Shown here: positions 16,753 to 24,926 of the stretch, in pieces
Layout: each line of letters starts with the position of its first letter
Position numbering within the stretch: position 1 is the stretch's first letter
Assembly (NCBI RefSeq): GCF_001435195.1
Contig: NZ_AZFQ01000019.1
Coordinates: forward strand, 48,727-112,726
Source: Liquorilactobacillus satsumensis DSM 16230 = JCM 12392
GTDB taxonomy: Bacteria > Bacillota > Bacilli > Lactobacillales > Lactobacillaceae
Direction of reading: 5' to 3'
DNA length: 64,000 nucleotides
Notes under the pieces: generated by a model
Seen by the model: only the letters and a program-made list of their open reading frames with translations
The model's database searches: none
What the model was told of the DNA's origin: nothing
Position numbers and translations under genes: made by a program

Positions 16753-17706
16753 ATGACCTCTGTTGTTTTTATGGGAACCCCGCAGTTTGCAGCAACTATC
16801 TTGGAAGGACTAGTGGAAGCTGATTATGATATTAAGGCGGTGGTCACTCAACCTGATCGATTGACTGGCCGCAAGCGTGTTTTAACACATCCCCCAGTTA
16901 AAGCAGTTGCATTGAAACATGGAATTCGAGTACTACAACCACAAAAAATTAGTGGTAGTCCAGAAATGGCAGCAGTTATTGAACTTGCTCCAGATTTAAT
17001 CATTACGGCTGCATTTGGACAATTTCTACCTGACGCACTCATTGCTGCAGCCAAAGTTGGAGCAGTGAATGTTCATGGTTCACTGTTACCCAAGTATCGC
17101 GGTGGTGCGCCGGTTCAATATGCAATCATGAATGGGGATTCGCTGACTGGGGTGACCTTAATTTATATGGTTAAGAAAATGGACGCAGGTGCAATGTTGG
17201 CGCAAGCAAAATTGCCAATTGGTGCCACAGATGATACTGGAACAATTTTTGCCAAAATGAGTGTGCTAGGTCGGACGCTTTTGCTGGAAACTCTGCCTAA
17301 GTTATTGCAGGGGGAAATTGAGGCCGTGCCTCAAGCTGAAGATCAGGTTACTTTTTCTCCTGTGATTAGACCAGAACAAGAAACACTGAGTTTGCAACAA
17401 ACAGCAGTTGAGTTAGATTGGAAAATCCGGGCACTTCGGCCACAACCAGGGGCATATTTTAAGCAATTCCTAGGGAAACGAACAAAGCTTTGGCAAATTA
17501 AACCACTGACTGAAAAAACAACACTGGCCGCGGGTTTTGTAGTTGAAGTTGATAAGAAGCACTTAAAAGTGGCAGCGGCTAAAGGAACAGTTTATCAACT
17601 TGAAGTTTTGCAACCGGCAGGCAAACCCAAAATGAATATCAGCGCTTACTTGAATGGTCAGGGTCAAGGAATCAAGACTGGTCAGAGGATAATTACAGAT
17701 GAATAA
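16753..17706 (+). CDS. fmt: Methionyl-tRNA formyltransferase
   Basis: A 317-aa enzyme that formylates initiator Met-tRNA using 10-formyl-THF. VVFMGTPQFAATIL at the N-terminus, the catalytic HGSLLPKYRGGAPVQYA near residues 105-125 (family Asn-His-Asp residues in NVHGS and MDAGAML) and the C-terminal OB domain are visible. ATGs at 16741 and 16744 are also in frame, but they are too close to the AAAAGGA site; ATG 16753 gives the usual MTSVVFMGTP start. Peptide deformylase, often found between priA and fmt, is absent here. It overlaps rsmB by 8 bases. Confidence 0.94.
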   Translation: MTSVVFMGTPQFAATILEGLVEADYDIKAVVTQPDRLTGRKRVLTHPPVKAVALKHGIRVLQPQKISGSPEMAAVIELAPDLIITAAFGQFLPDALIAAAKVGAVNVHGSLLPKYRGGAPVQYAIMNGDSLTGVTLIYMVKKMDAGAMLAQAKLPIGATDDTGTIFAKMSVLGRTLLLETLPKLLQGEIEAVPQAEDQVTFSPVIRPEQETLSLQQTAVELDWKIRALRPQPGAYFKQFLGKRTKLWQIKPLTEKTTLAAGFVVEVDKKHLKVAAAKGTVYQLEVLQPAGKPKMNISAYLNGQGQGIKTGQRIITDE

Positions 17707-19066
17707 TAAGCCCTTAAAAAGAATAACAAAACCAACGGCCCGTTTATTAGCCGTTGAAATTTTAACACGGATTGTACGTGAAAATGCCTATTCAAATATC
17801 TTATTGAATCAGGCACTGCAAAAAAAACAGTTGTCACGAGTTGACGGTAATTTGCTGACTAGGCTGGTTTATGGTGTCCTACAGCATCGGTTGACGCTTG
17901 AATATTGGCTTGAACCTTTTATTAAAGGTAAAAAACTGGAGCCTTGGGTACAACAGCTTTTGCTGGTTTCTTTGTACCAATTGCAATATTTGGATAAAAT
18001 CCCTGCACGTGCAGTTTTGAATGAAGCCATTGAAATTGCCAAAAGCAAGGGACACGATGGTGTGCGAAAATTTGTGACAGGTGTTTTGCATGCAATTTTG
18101 CGGACAGGTGTACGCAATTTTGAGGAGCTACAGCAACCTACAAAGCGACTTAGCATCGTTTATAGTGTTCCAGAATGGATAATTAACCGTTTGCAGCAGC
18201 AGGTTGGAGACAAGAAGACTATTAAAATTTTATCTTCGTTGGCGCAAATTCCGCATGGTGCTGTGCGAGTTAATCAGTCACGGATCACTGTCGCGGCAGC
18301 AAAAAAACAGCTTATGGCAGCGGGCTTTGAAGTTGAACAAAGCGCAGTTTTTACAGGAAGTTTGCTGCTAAAAAAAGGGCATGTACTTGATAGTCCTCTT
18401 TTTCAGACAGGCAAGCTCATGCTGCAAGACGAAAGTGCAGCTTTGGTTGTTGATTCCATGCAACTATCAGGAACGGAGCAGGTTCTAGACGCCTGTGCCG
18501 CTCCCGGTGGTAAAACGATGCAGATTGCTGATGAGTTAACTACCGGACAGGTCACAGCGCTTGATATTCATCGGCATAAAGTTGAATTAATTAAAGAAAA
18601 TGCCAAAAAATGTGATTTTTCTGCTAAAGTAAAAGCAGTGACACTCGATGCACGTGCGGCTGGAACAAGATTTGCGGCACAAAGTTTTGCACAGGTTTTA
18701 GTGGATGCACCATGTTCTGGGATAGGTCTGCTACGACGCAAACCTGAGATTCGGTATGAAAAAAGCCCACAAGATTCAGTTAACCTGCAGCAGATCCAGC
18801 TTGAAATTTTGGAAAGCGTCGCACCTTTAGTAGCAGCAGGGGGTAAGCTTACCTACAGTACATGTACTATTTTAAAAACTGAAAACCAAGATGTGATCAC
18901 GCTCTTTTTGAAAAAACATCCTGAATTTGAACAGCTTGAGACAACGACTAGTCTGCCTGTAAAAAAGGCTGGGCAGTTGGCATTGACGATTTATCCGGAT
19001 GAGTACAATTCCGATGGTTTCTTTATTGCAACATTGCGCAGGAAAAAGACGGTGGAGATGAACTAA
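17699..19066 (+). CDS. rsmB: 16S rRNA (cytosine-967-C5)-methyltransferase
   Basis: A 455-aa SAM-dependent RNA methyltransferase. The N-terminal NusB-like RNA-binding domain spans about 1-150 and the Rossmann methyltransferase domain carries DACAAPGGKTMQIA near residue 265. VDAPCSGIGLLRRKPEIR near 335-352 holds one catalytic Cys and YSTCTI near 390 holds the second. The length is typical. The start overlaps the end of fmt by 8 bases, and the stop directly abuts the ATG of stp, so the block fmt-rsmB-stp-prkC is one translationally coupled unit. Confidence 0.95.
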   Translation: MNNKPLKRITKPTARLLAVEILTRIVRENAYSNILLNQALQKKQLSRVDGNLLTRLVYGVLQHRLTLEYWLEPFIKGKKLEPWVQQLLLVSLYQLQYLDKIPARAVLNEAIEIAKSKGHDGVRKFVTGVLHAILRTGVRNFEELQQPTKRLSIVYSVPEWIINRLQQQVGDKKTIKILSSLAQIPHGAVRVNQSRITVAAAKKQLMAAGFEVEQSAVFTGSLLLKKGHVLDSPLFQTGKLMLQDESAALVVDSMQLSGTEQVLDACAAPGGKTMQIADELTTGQVTALDIHRHKVELIKENAKKCDFSAKVKAVTLDARAAGTRFAAQSFAQVLVDAPCSGIGLLRRKPEIRYEKSPQDSVNLQQIQLEILESVAPLVAAGGKLTYSTCTILKTENQDVITLFLKKHPEFEQLETTTSLPVKKAGQLALTIYPDEYNSDGFFIATLRRKKTVEMN

Positions 19067-19819
19067 ATGATTTTTGCATATCAAAGCGACATTGGGAAAA
19101 TTCGTAAGCGTAATGAAGATTATGTCGGCGTTTTCCAAAATAAGCAAGAAATTCAGTTTGCAGTCGTTGCAGACGGACTTGGGGGCCATAAAGGAGGCGA
19201 TGTGGCTTCTGAAATGGCTGTTTCACATCTAGGTTTCAGATTCGAAGAAACGACCTTTTCCACTCTCCAAGAAGGTGCCCGCTGGTTGGTTGAAGAAGTC
19301 AATCGTGAAAACACACTGATTTTGGAACGTGCCCAGCAATATGAGGATTTGAACGGCATGGGAACCACACTGGTTTGTGCTCTTTTTTTCGGTACAGAAT
19401 TTTTGTTAGCTAATATTGGGGACAGCCGGGGGTATTTGCTGCGCAAAAATGAGCTGATCCAAGTTACAGAAGATCATTCATTAGTCAATGAACTGCTTAA
19501 ACGCGGACAAATCAGTTCAGAAGAAGCAAAACATCATCCGCAAAAAAACATTGTAACACGCACACTTGGTGTTTCTGGCAATGCAACTTTGGATGAAAAA
19601 GTAATTGAATTACAATCTACAGATATGCTGTTGCTGTGTACAGATGGATTGACCAATATGCTTGAAGATGCAGAAATTGAAAAAGTCTTGCAAAGTGATG
19701 CGCAGCTTGATGAAAAATGCCAGTTATTGATTGCACAGGCAAATAAAGCTGGCGGGAGTGATAATATTACGCTTTTGCTTGCACGAGCCGCAACGCACGG
19801 TGAGGTGAAACCGCGATGA
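19067..19819 (+). CDS. stp: PP2C-type protein phosphatase (Stp/PrpC)
   Basis: A 250-aa metal-dependent Ser/Thr phosphatase that reverses PrkC phosphorylation. Metal-binding motifs are visible: RKRNEDY near residue 14, VVADGLGGHKGGDVAS near 35-50, GDSRGYLL near 118, DGLTNML near 190 and GGSDNITLLL near 230. The protein is soluble. The ATG follows the rsmB stop without a gap and the 3' end overlaps prkC by 4 bases (ATGA), so phosphatase and kinase are coupled. Confidence 0.95.
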   Translation: MIFAYQSDIGKIRKRNEDYVGVFQNKQEIQFAVVADGLGGHKGGDVASEMAVSHLGFRFEETTFSTLQEGARWLVEEVNRENTLILERAQQYEDLNGMGTTLVCALFFGTEFLLANIGDSRGYLLRKNELIQVTEDHSLVNELLKRGQISSEEAKHHPQKNIVTRTLGVSGNATLDEKVIELQSTDMLLLCTDGLTNMLEDAEIEKVLQSDAQLDEKCQLLIAQANKAGGSDNITLLLARAATHGEVKPR

Positions 19820-21798
19820 AAGCAGGATATGTACTGAGCGGTCGGTATAAAATAAAAAAGAGCTTGGGTGAAGGTGGCATGGCGAATGTCTACCTTGCCT
19901 TTGATCTCATTTTAAAACGTGAAGTCGCAGTTAAATTAATGCGACTTGATCTGCGGGATAATCCGGCAGCAATTCGGCGCTTTAAACGTGAGGCAATTTC
20001 TTTAACTGAACTTGCCCATCCCAATATTGTTAGTATTTATGACCTTGGCGAAGACAATGGCATGCAGTATTTAATAATGGAATATGTGGAAGGCATGGAT
20101 TTAAAAGAGTATATCGCACAAAACTTTCCATTTGCATATTCGCGGGTTATCGGAATTATGGAACAAATCCTTTCAGCCGTATCTGAGGCGCATGCCCATG
20201 ATATTATTCATCGTGACCTTAAACCACAAAATATTTTGATCAATGAACAAGGTCAAGTCAAGATTACCGATTTTGGAATTGCACTTGCGACTTCCGAATA
20301 TTCGTTGACACAGACGAATACCCTCATGGGCTCGGTTCATTATCTTTCTCCTGAACAGGCGCGAGGTAGTTTAGTAACCAAACAATCAGACATTTATTCT
20401 CTGGGAATTATTTTATTTGAGATGCTGACAGGGCGTGTCCCATATCAAGGGGAGACCGCTGTTTCCATCGCACTCAAACATTTTCAAAATGAGATGCCGT
20501 CAGTGCGCGCCTTTGACCACAGTATTCCACAGCCGCTCGAAAATGTTGTTTTACGTGCAACTGCTAAGAATCTGAGAGAACGTTATCAAACGGTGGCTGA
20601 AATGGCAGCGGACTTGCGTACAACACTTTCTGCAACGCGTGCGACCGAGCCTAAATGGCACCCGTTTGAAACCTTGGATGACGAGACAAAGGTCCTTGAA
20701 CCGCTTAAAATAGCAACTAAAGTCCAAAAAAAGAAACCAACTGTACCGGAAAAAAAGCCAGAGACCAAGACCAAAAAATGGAGTACCAAAAAGAAATGGC
20801 TTTTTTGGGGTGGCATCTGTTTTATACTTTTGCTGGTAATTTTTGCAGCGCTATCGTTTGCTTTAAGTCCGCATAATGTCAGTATTCCTGATTTGAGGGG
20901 AATGACTAAGGCAGAGGCTAAGGGGGTCCTTTCAGATCGTAATCTAAAGGTTGGAAAGGTCTCTTATCAAAATAATGATAAGTATTATCAAGGACAAGTG
21001 ATCTCCTCAACACCAGAAGAAGCAACGAATGTTCGTGAAAATTCACAAGTTTCGCTTGTTTTGTCCAAGGGGCCAGAGAAATTTAAATTTGGTGATTATA
21101 CCGGGCAGTCTTATGCGACTGTCAAGAAAAAGCTTGAGGCAAAAGGTGTGACAGTTTTAAAACAAAATGAGTATTCTAATACTGTCGCTAAGGGCGAGAT
21201 TCTAGATCAGACGCTTTCTAAAAATAAAAAGGTCGTCTGGGATCAGACAACTGTGACTTTTACAGTTAGTTCTGGAGCAGGACAGTCCTATTTAAGAGAT
21301 TTAACCGGCTATACAGAAAAAAGTGTGCGGGACTACGCTAACGAATTAGGGCTTGTTTTGAAAGTCAAAAAGGAAAGTTCAAGTGACTCAACAGCAGGTT
21401 TAGTAATTGCACAAGATCCTGCGGTGGGTTCTCCCGTTCAAAGCGGGGATGTTTTACAAGTTACACTAGCAGCAAATACAACAAGCTCTTCCAGCAGTAG
21501 TAGTGCTTCAAGCAGCTCGCAAGAAAAGACGTTTGCTGTTAATGTGACTTTGCCATATGCTAATAATGCAAATTCTACAAGTACTGGAGCACAGCAAAGT
21601 ACAACGAATAAAATTGAAATTTATCTTCAAGATAAAAATCACAGTTTTAGTTCGGTGTATCAAACGCTGACGATTGCACGTGACACGGAGATTTCTTTAC
21701 CGTTTACTTTGGATGGGTCTGCAACGGGAAAGTATAAGGTTGTACGCGATGGTCAGGTTGTTGCTGAAAAAGATAATATTAAAGATAGTGGAAATTAG
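19816..21798 (+). CDS. prkC: PASTA-domain Ser/Thr protein kinase (PrkC/StkP)
   Basis: A 660-aa membrane sensor kinase for cell-wall state. The kinase domain (about 10-270) has GEGGMANVYLA, AVKLM, HRDLKPQNIL and DFGIA. A basic linker (KKKPTVPEKKPETKTKK) leads to one membrane helix near residues 330-352. Three PASTA domains follow (about 353-420, 421-490, 491-557), which bind muropeptide or lipid II in relatives. A Ser-rich linker near 555-570 separates a further extracellular domain of about 90 aa with no family that I recognise. The gene is coupled to stp and lies upstream of rsgA, as in other Firmicutes. Confidence 0.95.
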   Translation: MKAGYVLSGRYKIKKSLGEGGMANVYLAFDLILKREVAVKLMRLDLRDNPAAIRRFKREAISLTELAHPNIVSIYDLGEDNGMQYLIMEYVEGMDLKEYIAQNFPFAYSRVIGIMEQILSAVSEAHAHDIIHRDLKPQNILINEQGQVKITDFGIALATSEYSLTQTNTLMGSVHYLSPEQARGSLVTKQSDIYSLGIILFEMLTGRVPYQGETAVSIALKHFQNEMPSVRAFDHSIPQPLENVVLRATAKNLRERYQTVAEMAADLRTTLSATRATEPKWHPFETLDDETKVLEPLKIATKVQKKKPTVPEKKPETKTKKWSTKKKWLFWGGICFILLLVIFAALSFALSPHNVSIPDLRGMTKAEAKGVLSDRNLKVGKVSYQNNDKYYQGQVISSTPEEATNVRENSQVSLVLSKGPEKFKFGDYTGQSYATVKKKLEAKGVTVLKQNEYSNTVAKGEILDQTLSKNKKVVWDQTTVTFTVSSGAGQSYLRDLTGYTEKSVRDYANELGLVLKVKKESSSDSTAGLVIAQDPAVGSPVQSGDVLQVTLAANTTSSSSSSSASSSSQEKTFAVNVTLPYANNANSTSTGAQQSTTNKIEIYLQDKNHSFSSVYQTLTIARDTEISLPFTLDGSATGKYKVVRDGQVVAEKDNIKDSGN

Positions 21799-21835
21799 CG
21801 ATACAAAGTTGCAAGGATTAGAAGGAGGCGTTGGG

Positions 21836-22714
21836 GTGGTAGCAGGACAAATTCGACAGTCTTTAAGCGGATATTACGACATTGAAGTTGATGGACTGAT
21901 CTATCGGACTAGAGCACGTGGCAATTTTCGGAAGAAAAACCAGACTCCCTTAGTGGGCGATTGGGTTGAATTTAAGGCAGATAGTCAAACAGAGGGCTAT
22001 ATTTTAAAAATTGCTGCACGGAAGAATCGGCTAGTAAGGCCGCCAGTTGCAAATGTTGATTTTGCGATTGTGGTGACCGCGGTTAAGGAGCCGGTTTTAT
22101 CAACTAATTTATTGGATCGGCAATTAGTGATGCTTGAAAAAAATAAGATTACACCGTTACTGTATTTTTCTAAAATTGATCTTTTAAATACGGCGGAAAA
22201 GCACAAGCTAACAAAGTTAATTGCTGCCTATGCGGTTTATTACAAATGCTTTATGTCACCAGCACCGGCACCAACTGAACTTTTTGCAGGATTGGCAGGA
22301 CAATTGGGAGTTGTGATGGGGCAGACAGGAGCAGGAAAATCGACATTGCTCAATGACTTGAAGCCGGAACTTGAATTAGAAACCGGGGTCGTGTCAAAGG
22401 CGTTGAGCCGGGGCAAGCACACGACTCGCAAGACAGCACTATTTCCTTTAGCCGGGACCTTAATTGCTGATACTCCTGGTTTTTCTTCTTTTGACCTGCT
22501 GGATGTTACCAAGGAACAACTGGGCGGCTTCTTTCCAGAACTACGAGCTTACAGTGCAACCTGTAAATTCAGAAGTTGTTTGCATCTTAATGAACCTGGG
22601 TGTGCCGTTAAAGCCGCAGTTGCAGCTGGAGAGATCCTAGAAAGTCGTTACTTGAATTATGTACAGTTTCAAAAAGATATCAGTTCACAGAAGTCAAAAT
22701 ATCGTAAATCATAA
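21836..22714 (+). CDS. rsgA: Ribosome small subunit-dependent GTPase RsgA
   Basis: A 292-aa circularly permuted GTPase that checks late 30S assembly. The N-terminal OB domain holds SGYYDIEVDGLIYRTRARG. The G motifs appear in permuted order: a TKAD-like YFSKIDLL near residue 105, GQTGAGKSTLL near 162 and DTPGFSSFDL near 210. A C-terminal zinc motif (CKFRSCLHLNEPGC) lies near 243-256. The open frame runs back into prkC, but GTG 21836 with AAGGAGG 7 bases upstream gives the normal N-terminus. Confidence 0.95.
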   Translation: MVAGQIRQSLSGYYDIEVDGLIYRTRARGNFRKKNQTPLVGDWVEFKADSQTEGYILKIAARKNRLVRPPVANVDFAIVVTAVKEPVLSTNLLDRQLVMLEKNKITPLLYFSKIDLLNTAEKHKLTKLIAAYAVYYKCFMSPAPAPTELFAGLAGQLGVVMGQTGAGKSTLLNDLKPELELETGVVSKALSRGKHTTRKTALFPLAGTLIADTPGFSSFDLLDVTKEQLGGFFPELRAYSATCKFRSCLHLNEPGCAVKAAVAAGEILESRYLNYVQFQKDISSQKSKYRKS

Positions 22715-22729
22715 ATGAGGTGTTATAAA

Positions 22730-23383
22730 ATGAAAATTGCTCCTTCAATTTTGAGTGCAGATTTTGCTAATTTACAACGCGACATAAAAATTGTCGAAGA
22801 TGCGGGTGCGGAATATCTTCATCTGGATGTGATGGATGGTCACTTTGTTCCTAATCTTTCTTTTGGGGTTCCGTTAATTAAAGCCTTGAGACCAAATTCT
22901 AGCTTAATATTCGACTGCCATCTGATGGTCAGTCGTCCTGAAGATTACATCTCACCGTTGGCTGAGGCAGGCGTACAGATCATCGGCGTACATTACGAGG
23001 CTACCCCCCATATTTATCGGATGGTACAATTGATTCATCAGGCTGGATGCAAAGCGGAAGTGGTCTTAAATCCGGGGACGCCGATCAGTGTGCTGCAAGA
23101 GTTATTGCCAGTAGTGGATGCTGTTTTAATTATGACAGTTAATCCTGGATTCGGCGGACAGAAGTTTATTCCTGAGACTTTGGATAAAATAGCTCAATTA
23201 GCGACCTTGAAGAAAGCTCAAGGATTGACTTTTGAAATCGAGGTTGATGGTGGTATTGATGAGAAAACAAGTGTCCTGTGTCAAGCGCGCGGTGCGACCG
23301 TGGCAGTTGCGGGGTCGTTTGTTTTTGAGAGTCAATCACCGGCTGCGCAGGTCAAATTATTACATAAAGTGACGGGTGAGTAA
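22730..23383 (+). CDS. rpe: Ribulose-phosphate 3-epimerase
   Basis: A 217-aa TIM-barrel enzyme interconverting ribulose-5-P and xylulose-5-P in the pentose phosphate pathway. MKIAPSILSADFANL at the start, LHLDVMDGHFVPNLSFG (metal and catalytic Asp) near 33-49 and MTVNPGFGGQKF near 140 are the family signatures, with a second Asp in EVDGGI. An upstream in-frame ATG at 22715 overlaps the GAGGTG site, so 22730 is preferred. It stands between rsgA and thiamine pyrophosphokinase as in Bacillus. Confidence 0.95.
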   Translation: MKIAPSILSADFANLQRDIKIVEDAGAEYLHLDVMDGHFVPNLSFGVPLIKALRPNSSLIFDCHLMVSRPEDYISPLAEAGVQIIGVHYEATPHIYRMVQLIHQAGCKAEVVLNPGTPISVLQELLPVVDAVLIMTVNPGFGGQKFIPETLDKIAQLATLKKAQGLTFEIEVDGGIDEKTSVLCQARGATVAVAGSFVFESQSPAAQVKLLHKVTGE

Positions 23384-23384
23384 G

Positions 23385-24029
23385 ATGATTATCAATTTAT
23401 TAGTTGGTGGACCGGTCTGTGAATGGCCGGAACAGCTTTTTGAGGATCAAAAAGCAGCTCTTTGGGTAGGTGCAGATCGGGGTGCTTTACGGCTAGTCAA
23501 GCAGGGGATTAAGCCAGCATTAGCGATTGGAGATTTTGATTCTTCATCACCCGCTGAAAGAAAACTCGTTTTTGCTAACAGTCAGCAGGTGGTGACTGCA
23601 AAGGCACAGAAAGATGATACGGATACCGAGTTGGCACTTAAGTTGATTTTTAAGCAGTTTGATTGCGAGCGGATTAATATTTACGGTGCGACGGGTGGTC
23701 GTTTAGATCATTTCCTAGCAAACTTGTTTTGCGTGCTGCGGCCCCCCTTTGATCAGTTTCTTGAAAAAATTTATCTCTATGATCGCTTTAATACCGTTCG
23801 TTTTTTTAAACCAGGAGTGCATTGGCTGAAAAAAGAAGAAGATAAGAAGTATCTGGCGTTTATTCCACTGACAGCAGTGAAAGCACTGGAGCTCTTTGAT
23901 GAAAAATATCGGTTAAGTCAGACTGATTTTACGCATCCAATTTCATTAGCCAGCAATGAGTTTATTGGCGAGACTGGAAAATTCAGTTTCAGCAGCGGGG
24001 TTGTGTGTGTCATTCAAAGCAAAGATTAA
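23385..24029 (+). CDS. thiN: Thiamine diphosphokinase
   Basis: A 214-aa enzyme making thiamine diphosphate from thiamine and ATP. The motifs WVGADRGALRL, AIGDFDSSS, KDDTDTELAL and IYGATGGRLDHFLANLF are those of the TPK family. The start could be GTG 23376, overlapping rpe by 8 bases, or ATG 23385, one base after the rpe stop; the ATG gives MIINLLVGGP, which fits the family. Last gene of the rpe block; a hairpin shared with rpmB follows. Confidence 0.92.
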   Translation: MIINLLVGGPVCEWPEQLFEDQKAALWVGADRGALRLVKQGIKPALAIGDFDSSSPAERKLVFANSQQVVTAKAQKDDTDTELALKLIFKQFDCERINIYGATGGRLDHFLANLFCVLRPPFDQFLEKIYLYDRFNTVRFFKPGVHWLKKEEDKKYLAFIPLTAVKALELFDEKYRLSQTDFTHPISLASNEFIGETGKFSFSSGVVCVIQSKD

Positions 24030-24068
24030 CAATAATCGTTAAGCACCCAGCAGTCCGTTAATTTAGAA

Positions 24069-24100
24069 ACAAAAAAAGACTCGCAAAACGAGTCTTTAGT
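24069..24100 (-). terminator. Terminator for rpmB (minus strand)
   Basis: AAAGACTCG and CGAGTCTTT form a 9-bp perfect stem with a CAAAA loop. The seven-base A-run on the plus-strand left flank becomes a T-tract on the minus strand, so it mainly serves rpmB; it may also stop thiN transcripts. Confidence 0.8.
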
Positions 24101-24102
24101 AA

Positions 24103-24288
24103 TTATACGCGTGTTACTTTGCCCGATTTCAATGCTCGAGCTGATACCCAAACTCTTTTAGGCTTGCCGTCAACCAAAATTCTTACTTTTTGCAGATTTG
24201 GTTTCCATGAGCGACTCGTTTGGTTCAAAGCATGTGAACGCTTTTTGCCGAAAGTTGTTTTGCGGCCAGTAATAAAGTCTTTTGCCAT
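24103..24288 (-). CDS. rpmB: 50S ribosomal protein L28
   Basis: A 61-aa basic protein with the L28 pattern: [40 protein letters not shown] and [11 protein letters not shown]. Only one of the possible Cys-zinc sites of some L28 paralogues could exist here, and none is seen. The ATG has AAAGGAGGAATAAC upstream on the minus strand. It is divergent from the Asp23-family gene, as in Bacillus (rpmB-yloU). Confidence 0.95.
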   Translation of the reverse strand: MAKDFITGRKTTFGKKRSHALNQTSRSWKPNLQKVRILVDGKPKRVWVSARALKSGKVTRV

Positions 24289-24526
24289 TGTTATTCCTCC
24301 TTTGTTGCTAGGATTAAAAATACAGCTGCTGTTAACTCACTTGACTAAGTTATCATAATTCAGTTTTGAATGCAAGATTTTTCTGTAAAGTAAATTAACT
24401 TGGCAGTTACTAATCCGCGTCGGCTTCGTCTGCGTTGAAATCGGGCGATGTCTGCGGTATAGTGGTTTATTGTAATTTATGCTAAAATGTTGTTGACGAT
24501 TGTGCTAATTAAGGAGGCTGTATTTT

Positions 24527-24889
24527 ATGGCTGTAAAAATCAAAACGCAGTTCGGAAACATTGATATTAATAATGATGTAATTGCGACGGTTGTAGGTGG
24601 TGCTGCAACCGAAATTTTTGGAATAGTCGGCATGGCTAGCAAAAATCAAATTCGTGATAACCTTAACGAAATTTTAAAACGAGATAATTATTCAAAGGGA
24701 GTAGTTGTTCGTCAGGAAGATGCTGGCGTCGCGGTTGATGTTTATATTATTGTAGGTTATGGAACAAAGATTTCCGAGGTCTGCCGTAACGTTCAAGACA
24801 AAGTCAAATATAATTTGGAAACCATGCTCGGGATAACGGCCAGTTCTGTAAATGTTTTTGTACAGGGTGTACGAGTAATTGAGGAATAA
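24527..24889 (+). CDS. yloU: Asp23/Gls24 family envelope stress response protein (YloU-like)
   Basis: A 120-aa soluble protein of the Asp23 family: VVGGAATEIFGIVGMASK, then VYIIVGYGTKISEVCRNVQDKVKYNLETM and VNVFVQGVRV. Members associate with the membrane and respond to envelope stress; the biochemical role is unclear. The gene sits directly upstream of fakA, the same order as yloU-yloV in Bacillus. It has AAGGAGG upstream of the ATG. Confidence 0.92.
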   Translation: MAVKIKTQFGNIDINNDVIATVVGGAATEIFGIVGMASKNQIRDNLNEILKRDNYSKGVVVRQEDAGVAVDVYIIVGYGTKISEVCRNVQDKVKYNLETMLGITASSVNVFVQGVRVIEE

Positions 24890-24926
24890 GCTGGCTGTTG
24901 TTGGGGACCAAGGAGGATAAATAAAG

